Below are positions 46,853 through 57,713 of a stretch of DNA of 64,000 nucleotides, one piece after another (position 1 is the stretch's first letter; every line of letters begins with the position of its first letter). This stretch comes from Nilaparvata lugens (Eukaryota; Arthropoda; Insecta; Hemiptera; Delphacidae): the NCBI RefSeq assembly GCF_014356525.2, contig NC_052508.1, positions 59,619,441 to 59,683,440 on the forward strand, written 5' to 3'. The notes below the pieces were generated by a model. It saw only the letters and a list, made by a program, of their open reading frames with translations, searched no databases and was not told the origin of the DNA. The translations under genes and the position numbers were made by a program.

Positions 46853-47427
46853 TATTCTTAATGAAGTTCATTATTCAATATTCCGTTTTTAGTGATAATA
46901 ATGTGAAATTTTTCTTTTATGTTTGGTTTTGAAGCATCTAAATTTTTAAATATAAAAATATATAAACTCTAGATCCACCATTAAAACATAATTAAACATA
47001 ATCTTTCAGGTTATTTTGACAAATTGAAATCCACCCAATGTGAGATCCTCACCCTGTCGTGGTCGACGACGGCATTTACGCACAAACGTAATCCCAGCTT
47101 AAGGGTCAATTTCTCAAAAATAACTGAATCCTAGTTCAAGCCATCATCTGACCTAAGGTACCTAGAATACATTCTAGGTACATTGATCAACAGATAAAAT
47201 AAGTAATTACCAAGTCCTCTCCAATTGAGTTGACCCAAAAAACATTATAATAAATGCAACCATACATTGATTGAACGGGTTTAATAGTTGAACCAACTCA
47301 AGAGAAAGCGACCCTAGTTAGTATTGAAGTCCACCGTGTTCAAGTCAGAGCCACCGCTTCTAATATGTTATTTTTCGGATTCAACAGAATATTTTCAATT
47401 AATTGAGAGTTTTTTTGTGTGTTGCAG

Positions 47428-47577
47428 CATGCGACTGCCACCCAATCGGCGCCTCAGGCAAGACGTGCAACCAGACGAGTGGCCAGTGCCCCTGCAAGGA
47501 TGGCGTAACAGGAATCACCTGCAACCGCTGTGCAAAAGGATACCAGCAGAGTCGTAGTCATATTGCACCCTGTATCA
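47428..47577 (+). CDS. Net: Netrin, internal exon encoding laminin-type EGF module 3
   Basis: This exon encodes about 50 residues that form the third laminin-type EGF module of a netrin, a secreted axon-guidance protein that binds DCC/Frazzled and UNC-5 receptors. Seen directly: the translation has the eight-cysteine spacing of an LE module, with segments such as [27 protein letters not shown] and [10 protein letters not shown], which I recognise as the highly conserved netrin EGF-3 sequence. It is preceded by a T-rich tract ending in CAG (47425-47427) and followed by the donor GTAAGT at 47578. The exon starts after the first base of a codon and ends after the first base of another (phase 1-1, 150 bp). 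A G from the upstream exon would complete an Ala codon, and the final A joins the next exon to give Lys, matching the family pattern PCIK. Insects may have more than one netrin; I cannot tell which paralogue this is. Confidence 0.95.
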
Positions 47578-47820
47578 GTAAGTACCCTTACTATCAAATA
47601 TTATCCTATTTATTCTTCTGAGTTGAGGTGCGATTGGTTTCGTGGTCGCGCTGGAAAGCTATCAATAAGATAAGTTAGGCTCCATCCAACTGCTACTCTC
47701 GTTGTAAGGGAGACCATCTACAAAGTGGCCTAACAACGTTACCACTGAGTGATTCTCAGTGAAAGGGCGGATTCCCACATGTCAGTATGATTGAGTGACC
47801 GGTACAGTAAAACTGTGAAG

Positions 47821-48746
47821 GTAGGTTTACACTGTGTAGCAGAGCTACATAAAAAAGTTACATGTAGAACAGCTACAGAGCTCTGCTACAAGCTAAAAAA
47901 GTGTCACTGGAGATCTGCTTATAGCCCGGCTATATAGCAATTTTAGGCCTATTTTCTCTGCTATATAGCAGGGAATGAGCTATCCAAAATTTTCAGTAAA
48001 TATCAAAGAGAATCTGAGTTGCTCTACTAGAGAATATGTAGCTCTGCTACATGTGAATTTTTGTTTATAACAGAGCTAGATGTAGCTTCTCCGTCCCTGA
48101 AGACTGCCGGAGCTGTTATTTCCTGCTGGGTTTACACCAGATATACTCATTTGTTGTCAGAGTGCTAGTAGGCTACTGTGCATTGCGAGCATTTCTTTGT
48201 GATTTAACAATTATTGTAAAATGATGGAGAATATTCTAAGTGAATTTGACTGAAATAGAGACAATACTATGTTGATTGAACTATTCAGAGATTACCCTGT
48301 GCTATGGGACGCTAAAAATGCTGACTTCGAAAATCGAAACAAAAACAGGACGCGTGGAACGAAATTTCGGTTGCTATGCACGTAAAGAGATTAGAAGTTG
48401 AAAAAAGATGAGAGAGAATCCCAATCGAACACTGGATTACTCCAAACTATACTCTGCTACAAGAGTTTGAGTTATCCCAAACTCTGCTACAAGTAATAGC
48501 ATCAAAGTCTAGTAGAGCTATATGTAGCTCTGATACACAAAATTAGCGTTAAATTTACTTATAGCAGAGCTACATCTAGCAGAACTATATGTAGCTGATA
48601 GAGCTACAGTAGTTCAACTTTTATATAGCTCTGCTATGAAGCAGATGAAGCAGTTTATAGCAGTTTATTTGCTATAAAGCAGTTTATAGCAGAGCTATAT
48701 AGCTCTCCAGCTACATAGCTCTCCAGCTACATAGTGTAAACTTAGC
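47821..48746 (+). mobile_element. DNA transposon relic with subrepeat-rich inverted ends and a broken MADF exon
   Basis: The element starts GTAGGTTTACACTGTGTAGC and ends with the inverse of GCTAAGTTTACACTATGTAGC. Both arms are filled with variants of the motif TAGCAGAGCTACAT and its complement (about 47834-48110 and 48440-48735), forming composite terminal repeats. The centre holds a decayed coding segment with a MADF domain. PIF/Harbinger transposons commonly carry a MADF or Myb-like second gene beside the transposase, so I infer a deleted PIF/Harbinger-like element; no transposase is present. The target duplication was not resolved. Confidence 0.7.
48221..48411 (+). pseudogene. MADF-domain fragment inside the TIR element
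   Basis: From ATG at 48221 the frame reads about ten residues to a TGA (48251), then continues in frame with a run including MLIELFRDYPVLWDAKNAD and FENRNKNR. This is the hallmark start of a MADF DNA-binding domain (LI..V...P.LWD.....YKN...). Near 48346 the frame is broken, and a neighbouring frame continues with AWNEISVAMHV, the second MADF helix, to a TGA at 48409. The lesions are one nonsense codon and one frameshift, so it is non-functional here. Confidence 0.72.
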
Positions 48747-48764
48747 TTCATTCTCATGAGTTCC

Positions 48765-48826
48765 GATTGGACTATTCTCACTCAGCCTGGCCGAGCGAGA
48801 ATGAATAGTCAAATTAGAACTCATAT
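48765..48826. repeat. Small hairpin just outside the MADF element
   Basis: GAGTTCCGATTGGACTATTC pairs with GAATAGTCAAATTAGAACTC across a short GC-rich loop (AGCCTGGCC), followed by further partial copies of CGGAACTCAT. Possibly another MITE end. Confidence 0.5.
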
Positions 48827-49373
48827 TAGAGTATTATTATTATCGGAACTCATTATGGGAATAATATTCTCATGATAGCTCGGAATAGTTGCCACGTTGC
48901 TTCCTACACCATCATCTATGGTAGGTAGGTTTGATTCAAGTCACCCAAGTATATCTAGTTCAATTACTGGTTCCTGTTCATCATAACACAAGTTGGAATA
49001 ATAGATAAATATTTACAAAATTGTTATTTCGAATAATATATGAATTCTGTATCAATGAAAGTAATACAACTGAACAGGAAAATTTATTAGCTAGTGCTGG
49101 ATATTCCTAACTGAATTAAAATTAGTTTCAACTCAGGTTCAACTAAAGTATAGTTACAAAAGGGGAACTTGAGTTAGAAATCGCTTCAGAACTGATCAGA
49201 AATATATTGATTCAACTTTAATCCCAATAAATATTGCCGCCGAACCTGTTATATACAAAGTAGTGAATGAATACCAGAATAATCGGACATTGCCGCTTAT
49301 CCAAAGCTGGTCAGTTGACTTTTTGCTTTCCTTCTGGGATTAACAAGCATTTTGCAAAACACCTTTCCAGGTT

Positions 49374-49469
49374 TAGTGAGATTCACTCCAAACTTTCAGC
49401 CAAGATTGAATAAGAAAACATTGAAGCTATTAATGGGAAATACTGGCAGACTAAAGTGACTCTCACCAG
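49374..49469 (+). repeat. Palindromic repeat family P, copy 18
   Basis: TTAGTGAGATTCACTCCAAA, CTTTCAGCC, AACATTGAAGCTATTAATGG and TACTGGCAGACTAAAGTGAC. Confidence 0.85.
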
Positions 49470-49654
49470 TGTTAGCATAGACTACGGTTAACTGTGGCAA
49501 CATCTAGATATAAGTCAATGTACAAAGTACAAAGTTGGGTACAAAGTCTGGTACAACACGCAGAGTAGAGAGGGCAAAGTCCTCTCACCTTCTTCACAGT
49601 AGCAAAGAGATAGGGGACATGTTTTCAATGTATAGTCCAATAAATTACCTGGTT

Positions 49655-50195
49655 ATCTGTAGGTGATGCTTCTCTCTCCTCTCATTTTTCTTTTTCTTTC
49701 CTTCTCGTTCATCTTCTACCTCATCCTCTCTACATTGTTCTACTCTTTATTTATTTCTTTCTCTTCCTCTTCTACTCCATTTTCATTCTATGATTCTTCT
49801 CTTTCTTCTTCTTTCCTGCTCTCCTGCTATTGTCTTTTACCTTTCCCCTACTCTACTTTTTCAACTTCCCTTGAAATCTACTACTCTCCACTATTTTTCC
49901 ACTCAATACTATTCTCTCTCATTCTTGCTTCCCTCCCATTCACCTCTTCCCTTTCACTCTCCCTCATATACCATAATTTCATCTTCCTTTTCCTCTTATC
50001 CATTACTTTCTCCAAATGTTCCACCACTATAACTTCGACCCCTCCTTTCCCATTACTGCTGTCTGTTATTTATTCTTTTCCACCTCATTTTCTCCTCCTC
50101 CTCCTCCTACTTCTTCTTCTTCCTCCTCCATCTCTCCCCAGTCTCCTTACTCCTCCTCCACTCATCCCTGTATTTTCGTTGATGCTGCTCCATCA
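49655..50195 (+). repeat. Pyrimidine-rich domain in the netrin intron
   Basis: C+T-biased from 49670 to CTCCTCCACTCATCCC; a 187-codon Leu/Ser/Phe frame results. Confidence 0.8.
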
Positions 50196-50722
50196 TAAAA
50201 ATATCAAGCACTTCATAAAAAAATGAAAATTTTAAAGGAATCAACAATAATAATTATTAAAATGATACTCCATTTATTTCAATAATAATGATGTACTTTT
50301 TAAGTATAATAATAATCATCTCAAAATTCATTTGAAGAGAAAAAATGGAATATAACATGCAAACCAATCAACAAACCATAATAAAACAATGATTGCTTAA
50401 ATTCACGAATATGCATGCTTCCACACCCAAACAATCATACAAAACACACATTGCTCTGCCACACCCTCTAAAAACAAAACTCAACCTGAATTTGTGCCCC
50501 ACAGCAATCCTATCTAGATTGAAAAACAACATATCCGTGTCTCAACTCAATCAAATTAGCATACTTCGTGGATGAAATTCTCAAGATATTGCAAATTCCC
50601 GAGAATATTGTCTTCTGCTAGACACTTTAAATACATGTCTCCTGTATACATGTGAAGTGTGAGCTAAACTGACGTTTTGATGGGACGGCAGATGATAATG
50701 TAAACAAGTTGGTTAATCATGT

Positions 50723-50808
50723 GTAGTGGGATTCAACAGCATTGTTCGAATGAGAAGCATTAATGTAATTTGTGAGGAATACTGGCAATTTAAAATGAAT
50801 CTCACTGG
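50723..50808 (+). repeat. Palindromic repeat family P, copy 19
   Basis: TAGTGGGATTCAACAGCATT (a deletion removes the usual middle of the arm), GAATGAGAAGCATTAATGTA and GGCAATTTAAAATGAATCTC. Confidence 0.8.
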
Positions 50809-51107
50809 AACAGGGATCACCCTCTGGCCATAGCAGTGAACCTGAGTGGTTCTTGTTTCTTCGTGGAGATAATAATTTGCTCACGTCAACCTGAAATGCA
50901 ATTTGTAGGATTGTCTCAGACTGGGGCTAACTGTATGAATCCAGAGTCAAGGTAATGCCATGTTATCTCTCATAGAATTGTAACTATAATAGATTCAAAT
51001 ATAGCATAGGATGAGATTCATCTACTCCTTCATCTAGGTCGAAGATTCATCTGACATGTAGGATACGTCTATTAAAACTGAATTATCCTTTCTATTTTTT
51101 TATCTAC

Positions 51108-51182
51108 AGTGAGATACACTTTAAACTGTCATGAATATCATGATTGAAAATGACTTGATATTGTGAAAAATGTAATGTTGAT
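51108..51182 (+). repeat. Palindromic repeat family P, copy 20, abutted by another element
   Basis: CAGTGAGATACACTTTAAAC then TGTCATGAA. The right arm is decayed, and the ACTTTCCTTGC element begins a few bases later. Confidence 0.65.
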
Positions 51183-51186
51183 TTTT

Positions 51187-51926
51187 ACTTTCCTTGCCCT
51201 ATTACCATAGGTAAGGAAAGTATTGCTTTCCAAAAAAATTTAAGGTACCCTAATTTCATGTTTTCTATACGTTTCATTACTTTCCTTGCCCTATTACTAT
51301 ACGTAAGGAAAGTATTGCTTTCCAAAAAAATTTAAGGTATCCTAATTTCATGTTTTCTATACGTTTCAAGGTCCCCTGATTCCAAAAACATGATTGTGTG
51401 TGTGTGTGTGTGTGTGTCTGTGAACACGATAACTCAATTCCTAATTAACCGATTGACTTGAAATTTCAAACTTAAGGTCCCTATACCATGAGGATCCGAC
51501 AATAAGAAATTCAATTCAAAATGGCGGAAAAAATGGCGGATAATGGCTAAAAACCATATTTTTCACGGTTTTCTCGAAAACGGCTCTAACGATTTTCTTC
51601 ATATTTATACCCTAGATAGCTATACCCTAGATAAGCCCTATCAACTGACATGAGTCAGTTAGGTAGAGCAGTTTATTCGAAAGAACACATGTCGATATTT
51701 TATTTGTAGAACAGCTGTTTTGACAACTTTTAAAAAATCCTCAAATTTCATAATTCAAACAAAGGAAAATGTACTCTGAAAACAATAACAATAGTATAAT
51801 CATAGTTTTAATTATTTAGCCGCCAATCGGCATAATGTTATTTCCCGAAATTATCCTCTTTTAAGAATGAGGCTTATGGATCAATGAGCAAGGAAAGTTG
51901 TGTGAGTGTACCACACCAGATTTCTT
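51187..51926 (+). mobile_element. ACTTTCCTTGC-ended element with tandem 5' duplication
   Basis: ACTTTCCTTGCCCTATTA begins at 51187 and again at 51279 (a 92-bp unit repeated almost exactly, both containing GTAAGGAAAGTATTGCTTTC). The right side has GAGCAAGGAAAGT (51886-51898), an inverted match to the start. A (TG)n run (51392-51418) and AAAATGGCGG repeats lie inside. It is non-coding and inserted beside a palindromic repeat at 51108. Confidence 0.7.
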
Positions 51927-52506
51927 GCTTCGTTTTCAGTTTCAACTTTCTAATTGAATGTTAAATGAATTTTTTGATTGGGAGGATTGTCAATGTAGAC
52001 TAATATTGTTTCTTTTTACTGTTTTTATTTCCGTTTTAGGTTCAAATTTCTAATAAAAGTTTTAGTAATATTGTATTCTAGTTTTATGAAATAGCACAAC
52101 TCGCATCCGCGCTCAGATTCTTTCTTTGCGGATGCTAATTTTTCCATAAATGTAATTTATATTTTTGTTTGTGAACAGTGTATTAAATGGAAATGAATTT
52201 GATTCAATTTGAAAGAAAAACTACTGATCATTGAACAATTTGAGATACTCACTATGTTCACGGTTGAAACACAATAAAAATTAGTACCATTTTCATTTTA
52301 TCAAAATTTCATTTAATCTCTAATAAACTGAAAGCTTGAACATCAAACAGAATATGTCTGGGTAAAGTGATTGGACGTTAGCTGTTGACCAATCTACTCC
52401 TGAATCCAGGTTATTGTCACTTAATTATTCGAAACGCATCCAAACTTCAAAACTTGCACACAACTAAACTAAACCACACTGATTCCATTGCATCAGTCAC
52501 GCTGGT

Positions 52507-53578
52507 GTTACGTTTGTTTGATCACAAAATTCCATTCATGGAAAAATAAATCTCACTATGGGCCTAGCTCGTTCAATACTTGAATTTGCAAGTTTAAACT
52601 AGTTTCAACTATAGTTTAAACAACTAGTTAAAACTACTCTATTAGTTCAACTAGTTAATGGTAGTTTTCCTGACAGTTGTGCAATTTGTTATAAATGGAC
52701 ATGAAGAAGTATATGATTCTTCGAGTATATTATTAGTTTATATTAACTATAGGCCTATTGCAGTATCTTTGTTAGTGAATTAAACCAATTTTACACAAAA
52801 TTAAATTTGGGAATCAATTTAAAAAAAAACAAGTCATCTCTATATTGAAATTCAATCAAAACTTTCATCCTTCCCTATAAATAATAATAATATTACACAT
52901 TCAACCAATCCTGACAGTTTGAAGGGAACCTCACAATACTAATTTCGTATATCTAAATTGACATTTGGAATCTAAATACAAAACAATGCACTTGTAATCC
53001 AGTTCACTTGGAATATCTCAAAATAAACCATAGTTTGAGACCGAGAGATGAGGGCCCAACCTCAGTAAACCTTGCAGACTATCATGGATATCCTCTCAAC
53101 CCTCGAAATCATGCCCCCGTCCCACAAATAGTTTCGCAACACCCAAATCCTTGCCCAAACCCCAAAACGCGTGTTCACCGCAAATCTGCCATGGACTGCG
53201 GTGTGTGGTTTAAATCGCTACAAGCCGCCCTGACATTCGATTATACTATTGTTATTACACAGTTGCAGCTGTACAGTAGTTGGAATAAATTACACATTGA
53301 TACGTGCTACACATGTACTCATGCTAAACATGTCGTGTCGGCTCAGAATCAGCCCTTCCACCTCAATTAAACCCCTCGCCGCTACACTAGTTCACTACTA
53401 GTATGCTCTGCCTGCCAGACATCGTAGTAGTAACAAGAATAGACTTACAAGACTATTTTGAACTGAAACTAGCATTAACATCTTTATTTTCACTTGTTAA
53501 TCGAAGAATTGAACGAGCTAGGCCTGTAGTGAGATTTATTTTTCCATGAATAATTTTTTGTGAACAAACAAACGTAAC
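52507..53578. repeat. Inverted repeat of about 72 bp flanking 920 bp
   Basis: GTTACGTTTGTTTGATCACA to GGCCTAGCTCGTTCAA (52507-52576) is mirrored by 53505-53578. Between them is a non-repetitive stretch with a 120-codon open frame (53008-53370) that starts with TTG and matches nothing I know. About 47 bp at 53434-53480 is repeated just outside the right arm at about 53576-53625, complicating the boundary. Confidence 0.62.
52893..52938 (-). repeat. Palindromic repeat family P, half copy 21
   Basis: CATTCAACCAATCCTGACAG then TTTGAAGGGAACCTCAC: right arm only. Confidence 0.7.
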
Positions 53579-53625
53579 AAGGGTATACTAACAAGACCAC
53601 TTTGAAATGAAACTAACATTAACGT

Positions 53626-54744
53626 TTTTTATTTAAGGAAAACTACTGCAATTTTTAATTTTGGTTGATTTTATTCCTGTGAATTTTACTCATCTTCATT
53701 TTGCAAATAACTCATCCCTGTAAGATAAGAAACTGTGATAAAGGAATCACACTTGAAGGATAAGAGATAATAATGGATGATAACAATGTTTAGAAATTAC
53801 ATACATGAGAAACAACTATTGAGAAACCACTGAACACAGAAAACATTTCTAAAGGTATCCCTTATCAACACCAAATTAATCAGGCTAACCTTCATTATAA
53901 TGCATAGCTATCAATTTGTAAACTGCTCAGACACAATACCTCATTTTCTATTATCAGTTGGAGAGAGCTCCTATGTAAATTATAGGCTAATGAGTTTGGC
54001 ACATAAAACGTTACACTGATAGTAGAACAGGTCCTCCATGTTCTTAAAAAATTGTATTCATCTATATATTTATATATTTCAAGGTTACTGTATATCTATC
54101 CACATTTGATTATACCTGTAAAATCCAACTGTAAGTAGAATGAATATTCCTGAAACATTGCCTGCTATATTCAATGTACATTTATACATTCCTTCACATA
54201 CCTACCTATATATTTCTCCATATCTCTAGACAACTTCTCTACTATCAACATGAGCAGTAGTGTTTGTTTTTCAGACAGGTATGGGCAACAAATTAGCTAC
54301 ATGATACCGTCAAGCCTAGGTGATGATTTTGCAAAATAAACGAACATAATTTCATTGGTGAATGATAGATAAAATTACTTGATGTTCGTGCGATTTTATT
54401 ATTCAAATGCAAGTGAGAACTGGTTGCAGGATACCTTTCTTATCAGGTTTTATATTCCACTTATTCATTTGTATATATTTATATACAGGTTGAAGCTGCC
54501 AGCTATGTACTGCTATTCCTTCACTGGATTTGATATTTGTTTTATAGGTAATGTTGAATATAAATATATTTGTGCATAGAACAAATAACTTTGAATGGTC
54601 ACCTTTGCTTTGTAAATTCAGGATCAGGCAGGCACTTGTCCTGGTATGAAAGAATGAGAAGAATAAAGGGTGTTGAAGGAAGGTTTTGAAGAAAGTTTTT
54701 GGAGAATAATGAAGGATAATTTTAAAGAATGATGTTGTCATTCA
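53626..54744. other. Nothing recognised
   Basis: AT-rich intronic sequence; the chance frames at 54379-54741 have no domain. Confidence 0.5.
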
Positions 54745-55220
54745 ATGACAATACTTTTATGTAGGCCCATTTTTAGAAAATACAGGTTTCTCACGGTCCC
54801 AGCATTGCACTTCCTTGAGACTGTAAATTTTGTCTTCAGAAATTCAGAGAGATTTGAAGGAAATGTAGTTTGCCATGGCTATAGCACAAGAGAAAAGAGT
54901 TCAGCTGTATATCAGGACCCCGCTCACAGACTGACACTTTTGGAAAAAGGACCATATTATTCGGGACTGAAGCTCTTCAATTGTCTACCTGAAAGAATAC
55001 GGTTATGTGGTAGTCATAGGCTTTTCTTGTCTTCAATTACTAATGTATTTGTGGAATCGTGTCCCTATACAATGGAGGAATGTTGTGGTGCCTTCATACT
55101 TTAAGTTTATACAGATGCATACACTTTGCATAGAAAAATGTTCATGACATGTTACATGCCACTTGAGCTCTGCTCAGCTTTGTGGCTTCACGTAACAAAT
55201 GACAATAATAATAATAATAT
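54745..55220 (+). pseudogene. LINE 3' end, RT C-terminal tail with AAT-repeat tail
   Basis: The frame to the TAA at 55102-55104 contains FLTVPALHFLETVNFV, GYSTREKSS, HRLTLLEKGPYYSGLKLFNC and LPERIRL. This corresponds to the C-terminal tail I associate with insect Jockey/CR1-like reverse transcriptases (ILTVPSLYI..., PYYSGIKLYN.LP). It is followed by about 100 bp of 3' UTR and an (AAT)n tail at 55203-55220. It lies about 100 bp upstream of the netrin linker exon. The clade is uncertain. Confidence 0.7.
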
Positions 55221-55316
55221 ATGGAGACGAATTGACATGTAAATGATTGGTTGTATGAATGTTTTAGAAAATTGGATTAAATTATTGATATAATGGAATA
55301 ATTATTGTTCTTTCAG

Positions 55317-55400
55317 AGATACCAAAGATTTCGGTGAACCAGATGTCAGCTGATGCAGGGGATGATCATGGCCAACCCGATCCCGATGCCAACCCCAAGG
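55317..55400 (+). CDS. Net: Netrin, exon encoding the linker between EGF 3 and the C-terminal NTR/C345C domain
   Basis: This is an 84-bp exon (28 codons, phase 1-1) between the acceptor TTCTTTCAG ending at 55316 and the donor GTGAGT at 55401. Spliced to the exon ending at 47577, the reading frame continues across the junction as Lys-Ile-Pro, the start of the netrin linker that follows the third EGF module. The remaining residues are polar and acidic, with Asp, Asn and Pro (for example DDHGQPDPDANPK), as expected for the poorly conserved linker before the C345C domain. The support is the matching phase, both splice sites and the correct next residues; the linker itself carries no diagnostic domain. 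The C345C exon should follow downstream but is not seen before the end of the window. The exon could be alternatively included, because it is symmetric and a multiple of three. Confidence 0.82.
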
Positions 55401-56546
55401 GTGAGTTATTAAAAAAATCATTCAGTTTTCTAATGCAATTAGTATATTCTCAGAACCTTACAGAAGTAGCTTATCCATGAAGAATAAGTTACATTTTCCT
55501 ATTACCCAATTTCATCAAGTATCTTTAGATATTGTAATCCAATCTCAGAATATGAATGGAAGACTGGGAATGGGAAACGTGGGGAAATATAGTGGAAAAT
55601 TATTGGAGCAATGACAAATGCATTATTTAGTGCTTGAATTCCCTTGTACATGGAGATTTATGTTTATTCAAATTTGAAACTATTTCTAGTGCTCTAAGTT
55701 GCAATCAAAACCAATAATTTCTGTTGAAGCTTAGTCCTATTTCCCATCACATTCATTTATTTTGAAAAATTGGAAATGTAAGTTCCATTAATCAGTGAAA
55801 CTTTGACAGTTGAGTTCATTGATATTCAATCTGACTGTGGATAGGTACAGAAACAAGTGACAGGTCATCTATATTTTTATAAAACATCAAGACTAAATTG
55901 TCTGACACTCTACCGAGCTCCTCAAAGTAAATGCCAGAAATATTCTTCAGAACTCTAGATTAGAAAATACGTCTTTCTCCAATAATTTATTTTGAGCAGC
56001 TCATCCACTAATGGATTTTGAATCAACTAGTTTCATGTATAGATGTATACATCATTATTATTCGTTTTCCCAGATACTGTCATTTTTATTCATTTCATTT
56101 TATTCTCTGAAACTTATTAGAAAGCTCTTTTTCATAATATTATTGATATCAGCGTAGCCTTATTGCAAATTTACCTGTACGAATAGTAGGCAGATTTGCT
56201 AACCGACAGCTGTTATTTGTTAACTAAAAAAAATGCTGGTGATTCGTAACCCACCTGAACCTACGTTCAAGCCGACTCCCATCATCATTCCACCCATCAC
56301 CCACACATGCACACATATATGAGAATCTTCTGTATTTGAAAATATAACTCCAAAAAGAATTCTAGAATTTGTTCCAATGATGAAATCATGTTCCACAAAT
56401 TAGATATATTAATAATTCTATTCCAAGCAAATTTCCAAGTGAAATTTGTAGACAACAATTTTCGAAAAGTAAAAACCTACCACAACACAAGAATGGAAGT
56501 ACTTGTCATATTATTATAATTTGCTCCCATCCCCTGAATACTAGCT
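55401..56546 (+). other. Presumed netrin intron, no exon found
   Basis: Begins with the donor GTGAGT. I looked for the Cys-rich C345C exon here and downstream and did not find it. Confidence 0.5.
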
Positions 56547-56646
56547 TCAGTGAAATTCACTTTAAACTGTCAGCATGAGTTGATCAGAAGCGTCAGTGGT
56601 TCTAATAGGAGACACGCTGACAGTGCCAAGTGATTTCCAACTGTAG
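56547..56646 (+). repeat. Palindromic repeat family P, copy 22
   Basis: CAGTGAAATTCACTTTAAAC, TGTCAGCATGAGTTGATCAG, AAGCGTCAGTGGTT and ACGCTGACAGTGCCAAGTGA. Confidence 0.87.
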
Positions 56647-56773
56647 CAGTAATTATCACTAAGTTGAGTTTTCCACTCGTGAAAATTTCTACTGTGGCAA
56701 GAGTTTTTCATTTTATTTTTCTCTTGACTCTGAATTTATGCGATGCACGAACTGTGAAGAGGTGTTCCGAGTT

Positions 56774-56872
56774 GTAGTGAGATTCACTTAAGACTGTCAG
56801 CATTGTTTCAAACGAGTAGCAGGTATGATATTTGTCAGAGATGCTGACAGTTCTGAGTTAATCTCACTATAA
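56774..56872 (+). repeat. Palindromic repeat family P, copy 23
   Basis: TGTAGTGAGATTCACTTAAG, ACTGTCAGCATTGTTTCAAA at the left; GATGCTGACAGTTCTGAGTT and AATCTCACTATAA at the right. One of the best-preserved copies. Confidence 0.9.
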
Positions 56873-56924
56873 TACAAGAGGCCACAAAACACAGGTAGGA
56901 AGGTGGAAGGAGAGTGAATAATTT

Positions 56925-57465
56925 GGTGGTGAAGAAGAAAAACAAGAAGAAGAAAATGGGGAAGAAGGGGCAGAGGAAGGAGAAGGAGAAGAGTAAGGTA
57001 AACAAGAAGAAAAAGATATCAAAAATGAGAATAATCAGGGGAATATAATATGATGAAGGATGAAAAATAGAGGGAAATAGGGGATGTGGTAGTGGAAAAA
57101 TAGGAAAGAAGAAGGGTGAAAAGCAGAGGAAAATGTATAAAACTTGAGGATGGAACAAGGGATGAAGATGAAGAAGTGGTAGATCATGATGAATGTGAAA
57201 AATGAGAATGGGGGAGAGTGTAAAAGGAGAGTTTTGCAGGAAAAGACATTCAAAATGGAGAAATTTAATAATAAAATTCAATATTGAGAGAAATTGACAA
57301 AAAATAATATAAAAAATGGAGGAATGTTCATGAAGGAGGTGGGATGGAGAAGATATATGGTAAATAGATGAATGTGTTACAGAATAAAAAAACAAGGGGA
57401 TCGTGAAGGATGAAGAAAGAAGAGAAGAGGTGAAGGTAATGTAGGAGGAAGAAGGGAAATAAAAA
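56925..57465 (+). repeat. Purine-rich domain
   Basis: G+A-biased (GAAGAAGAAAATGGGGAAGA and similar), giving an open minus-strand frame at 56835-57395 of Phe/Leu/Ser composition. Confidence 0.8.
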
Positions 57466-57713
57466 AGAGGTTGTCAGTTGTCTCACTTTTCAGAATGTGT
57501 TACAGAGCATGAATTTGTAAAAGCGCCTGGCGGGCGAATATAAATACCATGCAAACGTCACAAGTCAAGTGGGCACTACACTCTACACTCTACACTCTAC
57601 GCTGCACTTCTTTCTCTATTTATGAATAAAAAAGCCCCGTTTAACCAAGAAAATTACTTACTGCCTGTTACCGCGAAAATACACTCATTTCTGAAATGTG
57701 ATACAAATTTTTG

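Larger units (their letters stand above)
47578..55316 (+). other. Netrin intron between the EGF-3 and linker exons
   Basis: This is a 7,739-bp intron bounded by GTAAGT at 47578 and CAG at 55314-55316. It contains the MADF-carrying TIR element, a pyrimidine-rich domain, palindromic repeats, an ACTTTCCTTGC-ended element, the long-spaced inverted repeat at 52.5-53.6 kb and a LINE 3' end. No additional exon was recognised inside it. Confidence 0.8.

Noticed and set aside
53008..53370. 120-codon frame with Cys/His residues
   Set aside because: Begins with TTG, has no recognisable domain or splice signals, and lies inside an inverted-repeat structure.
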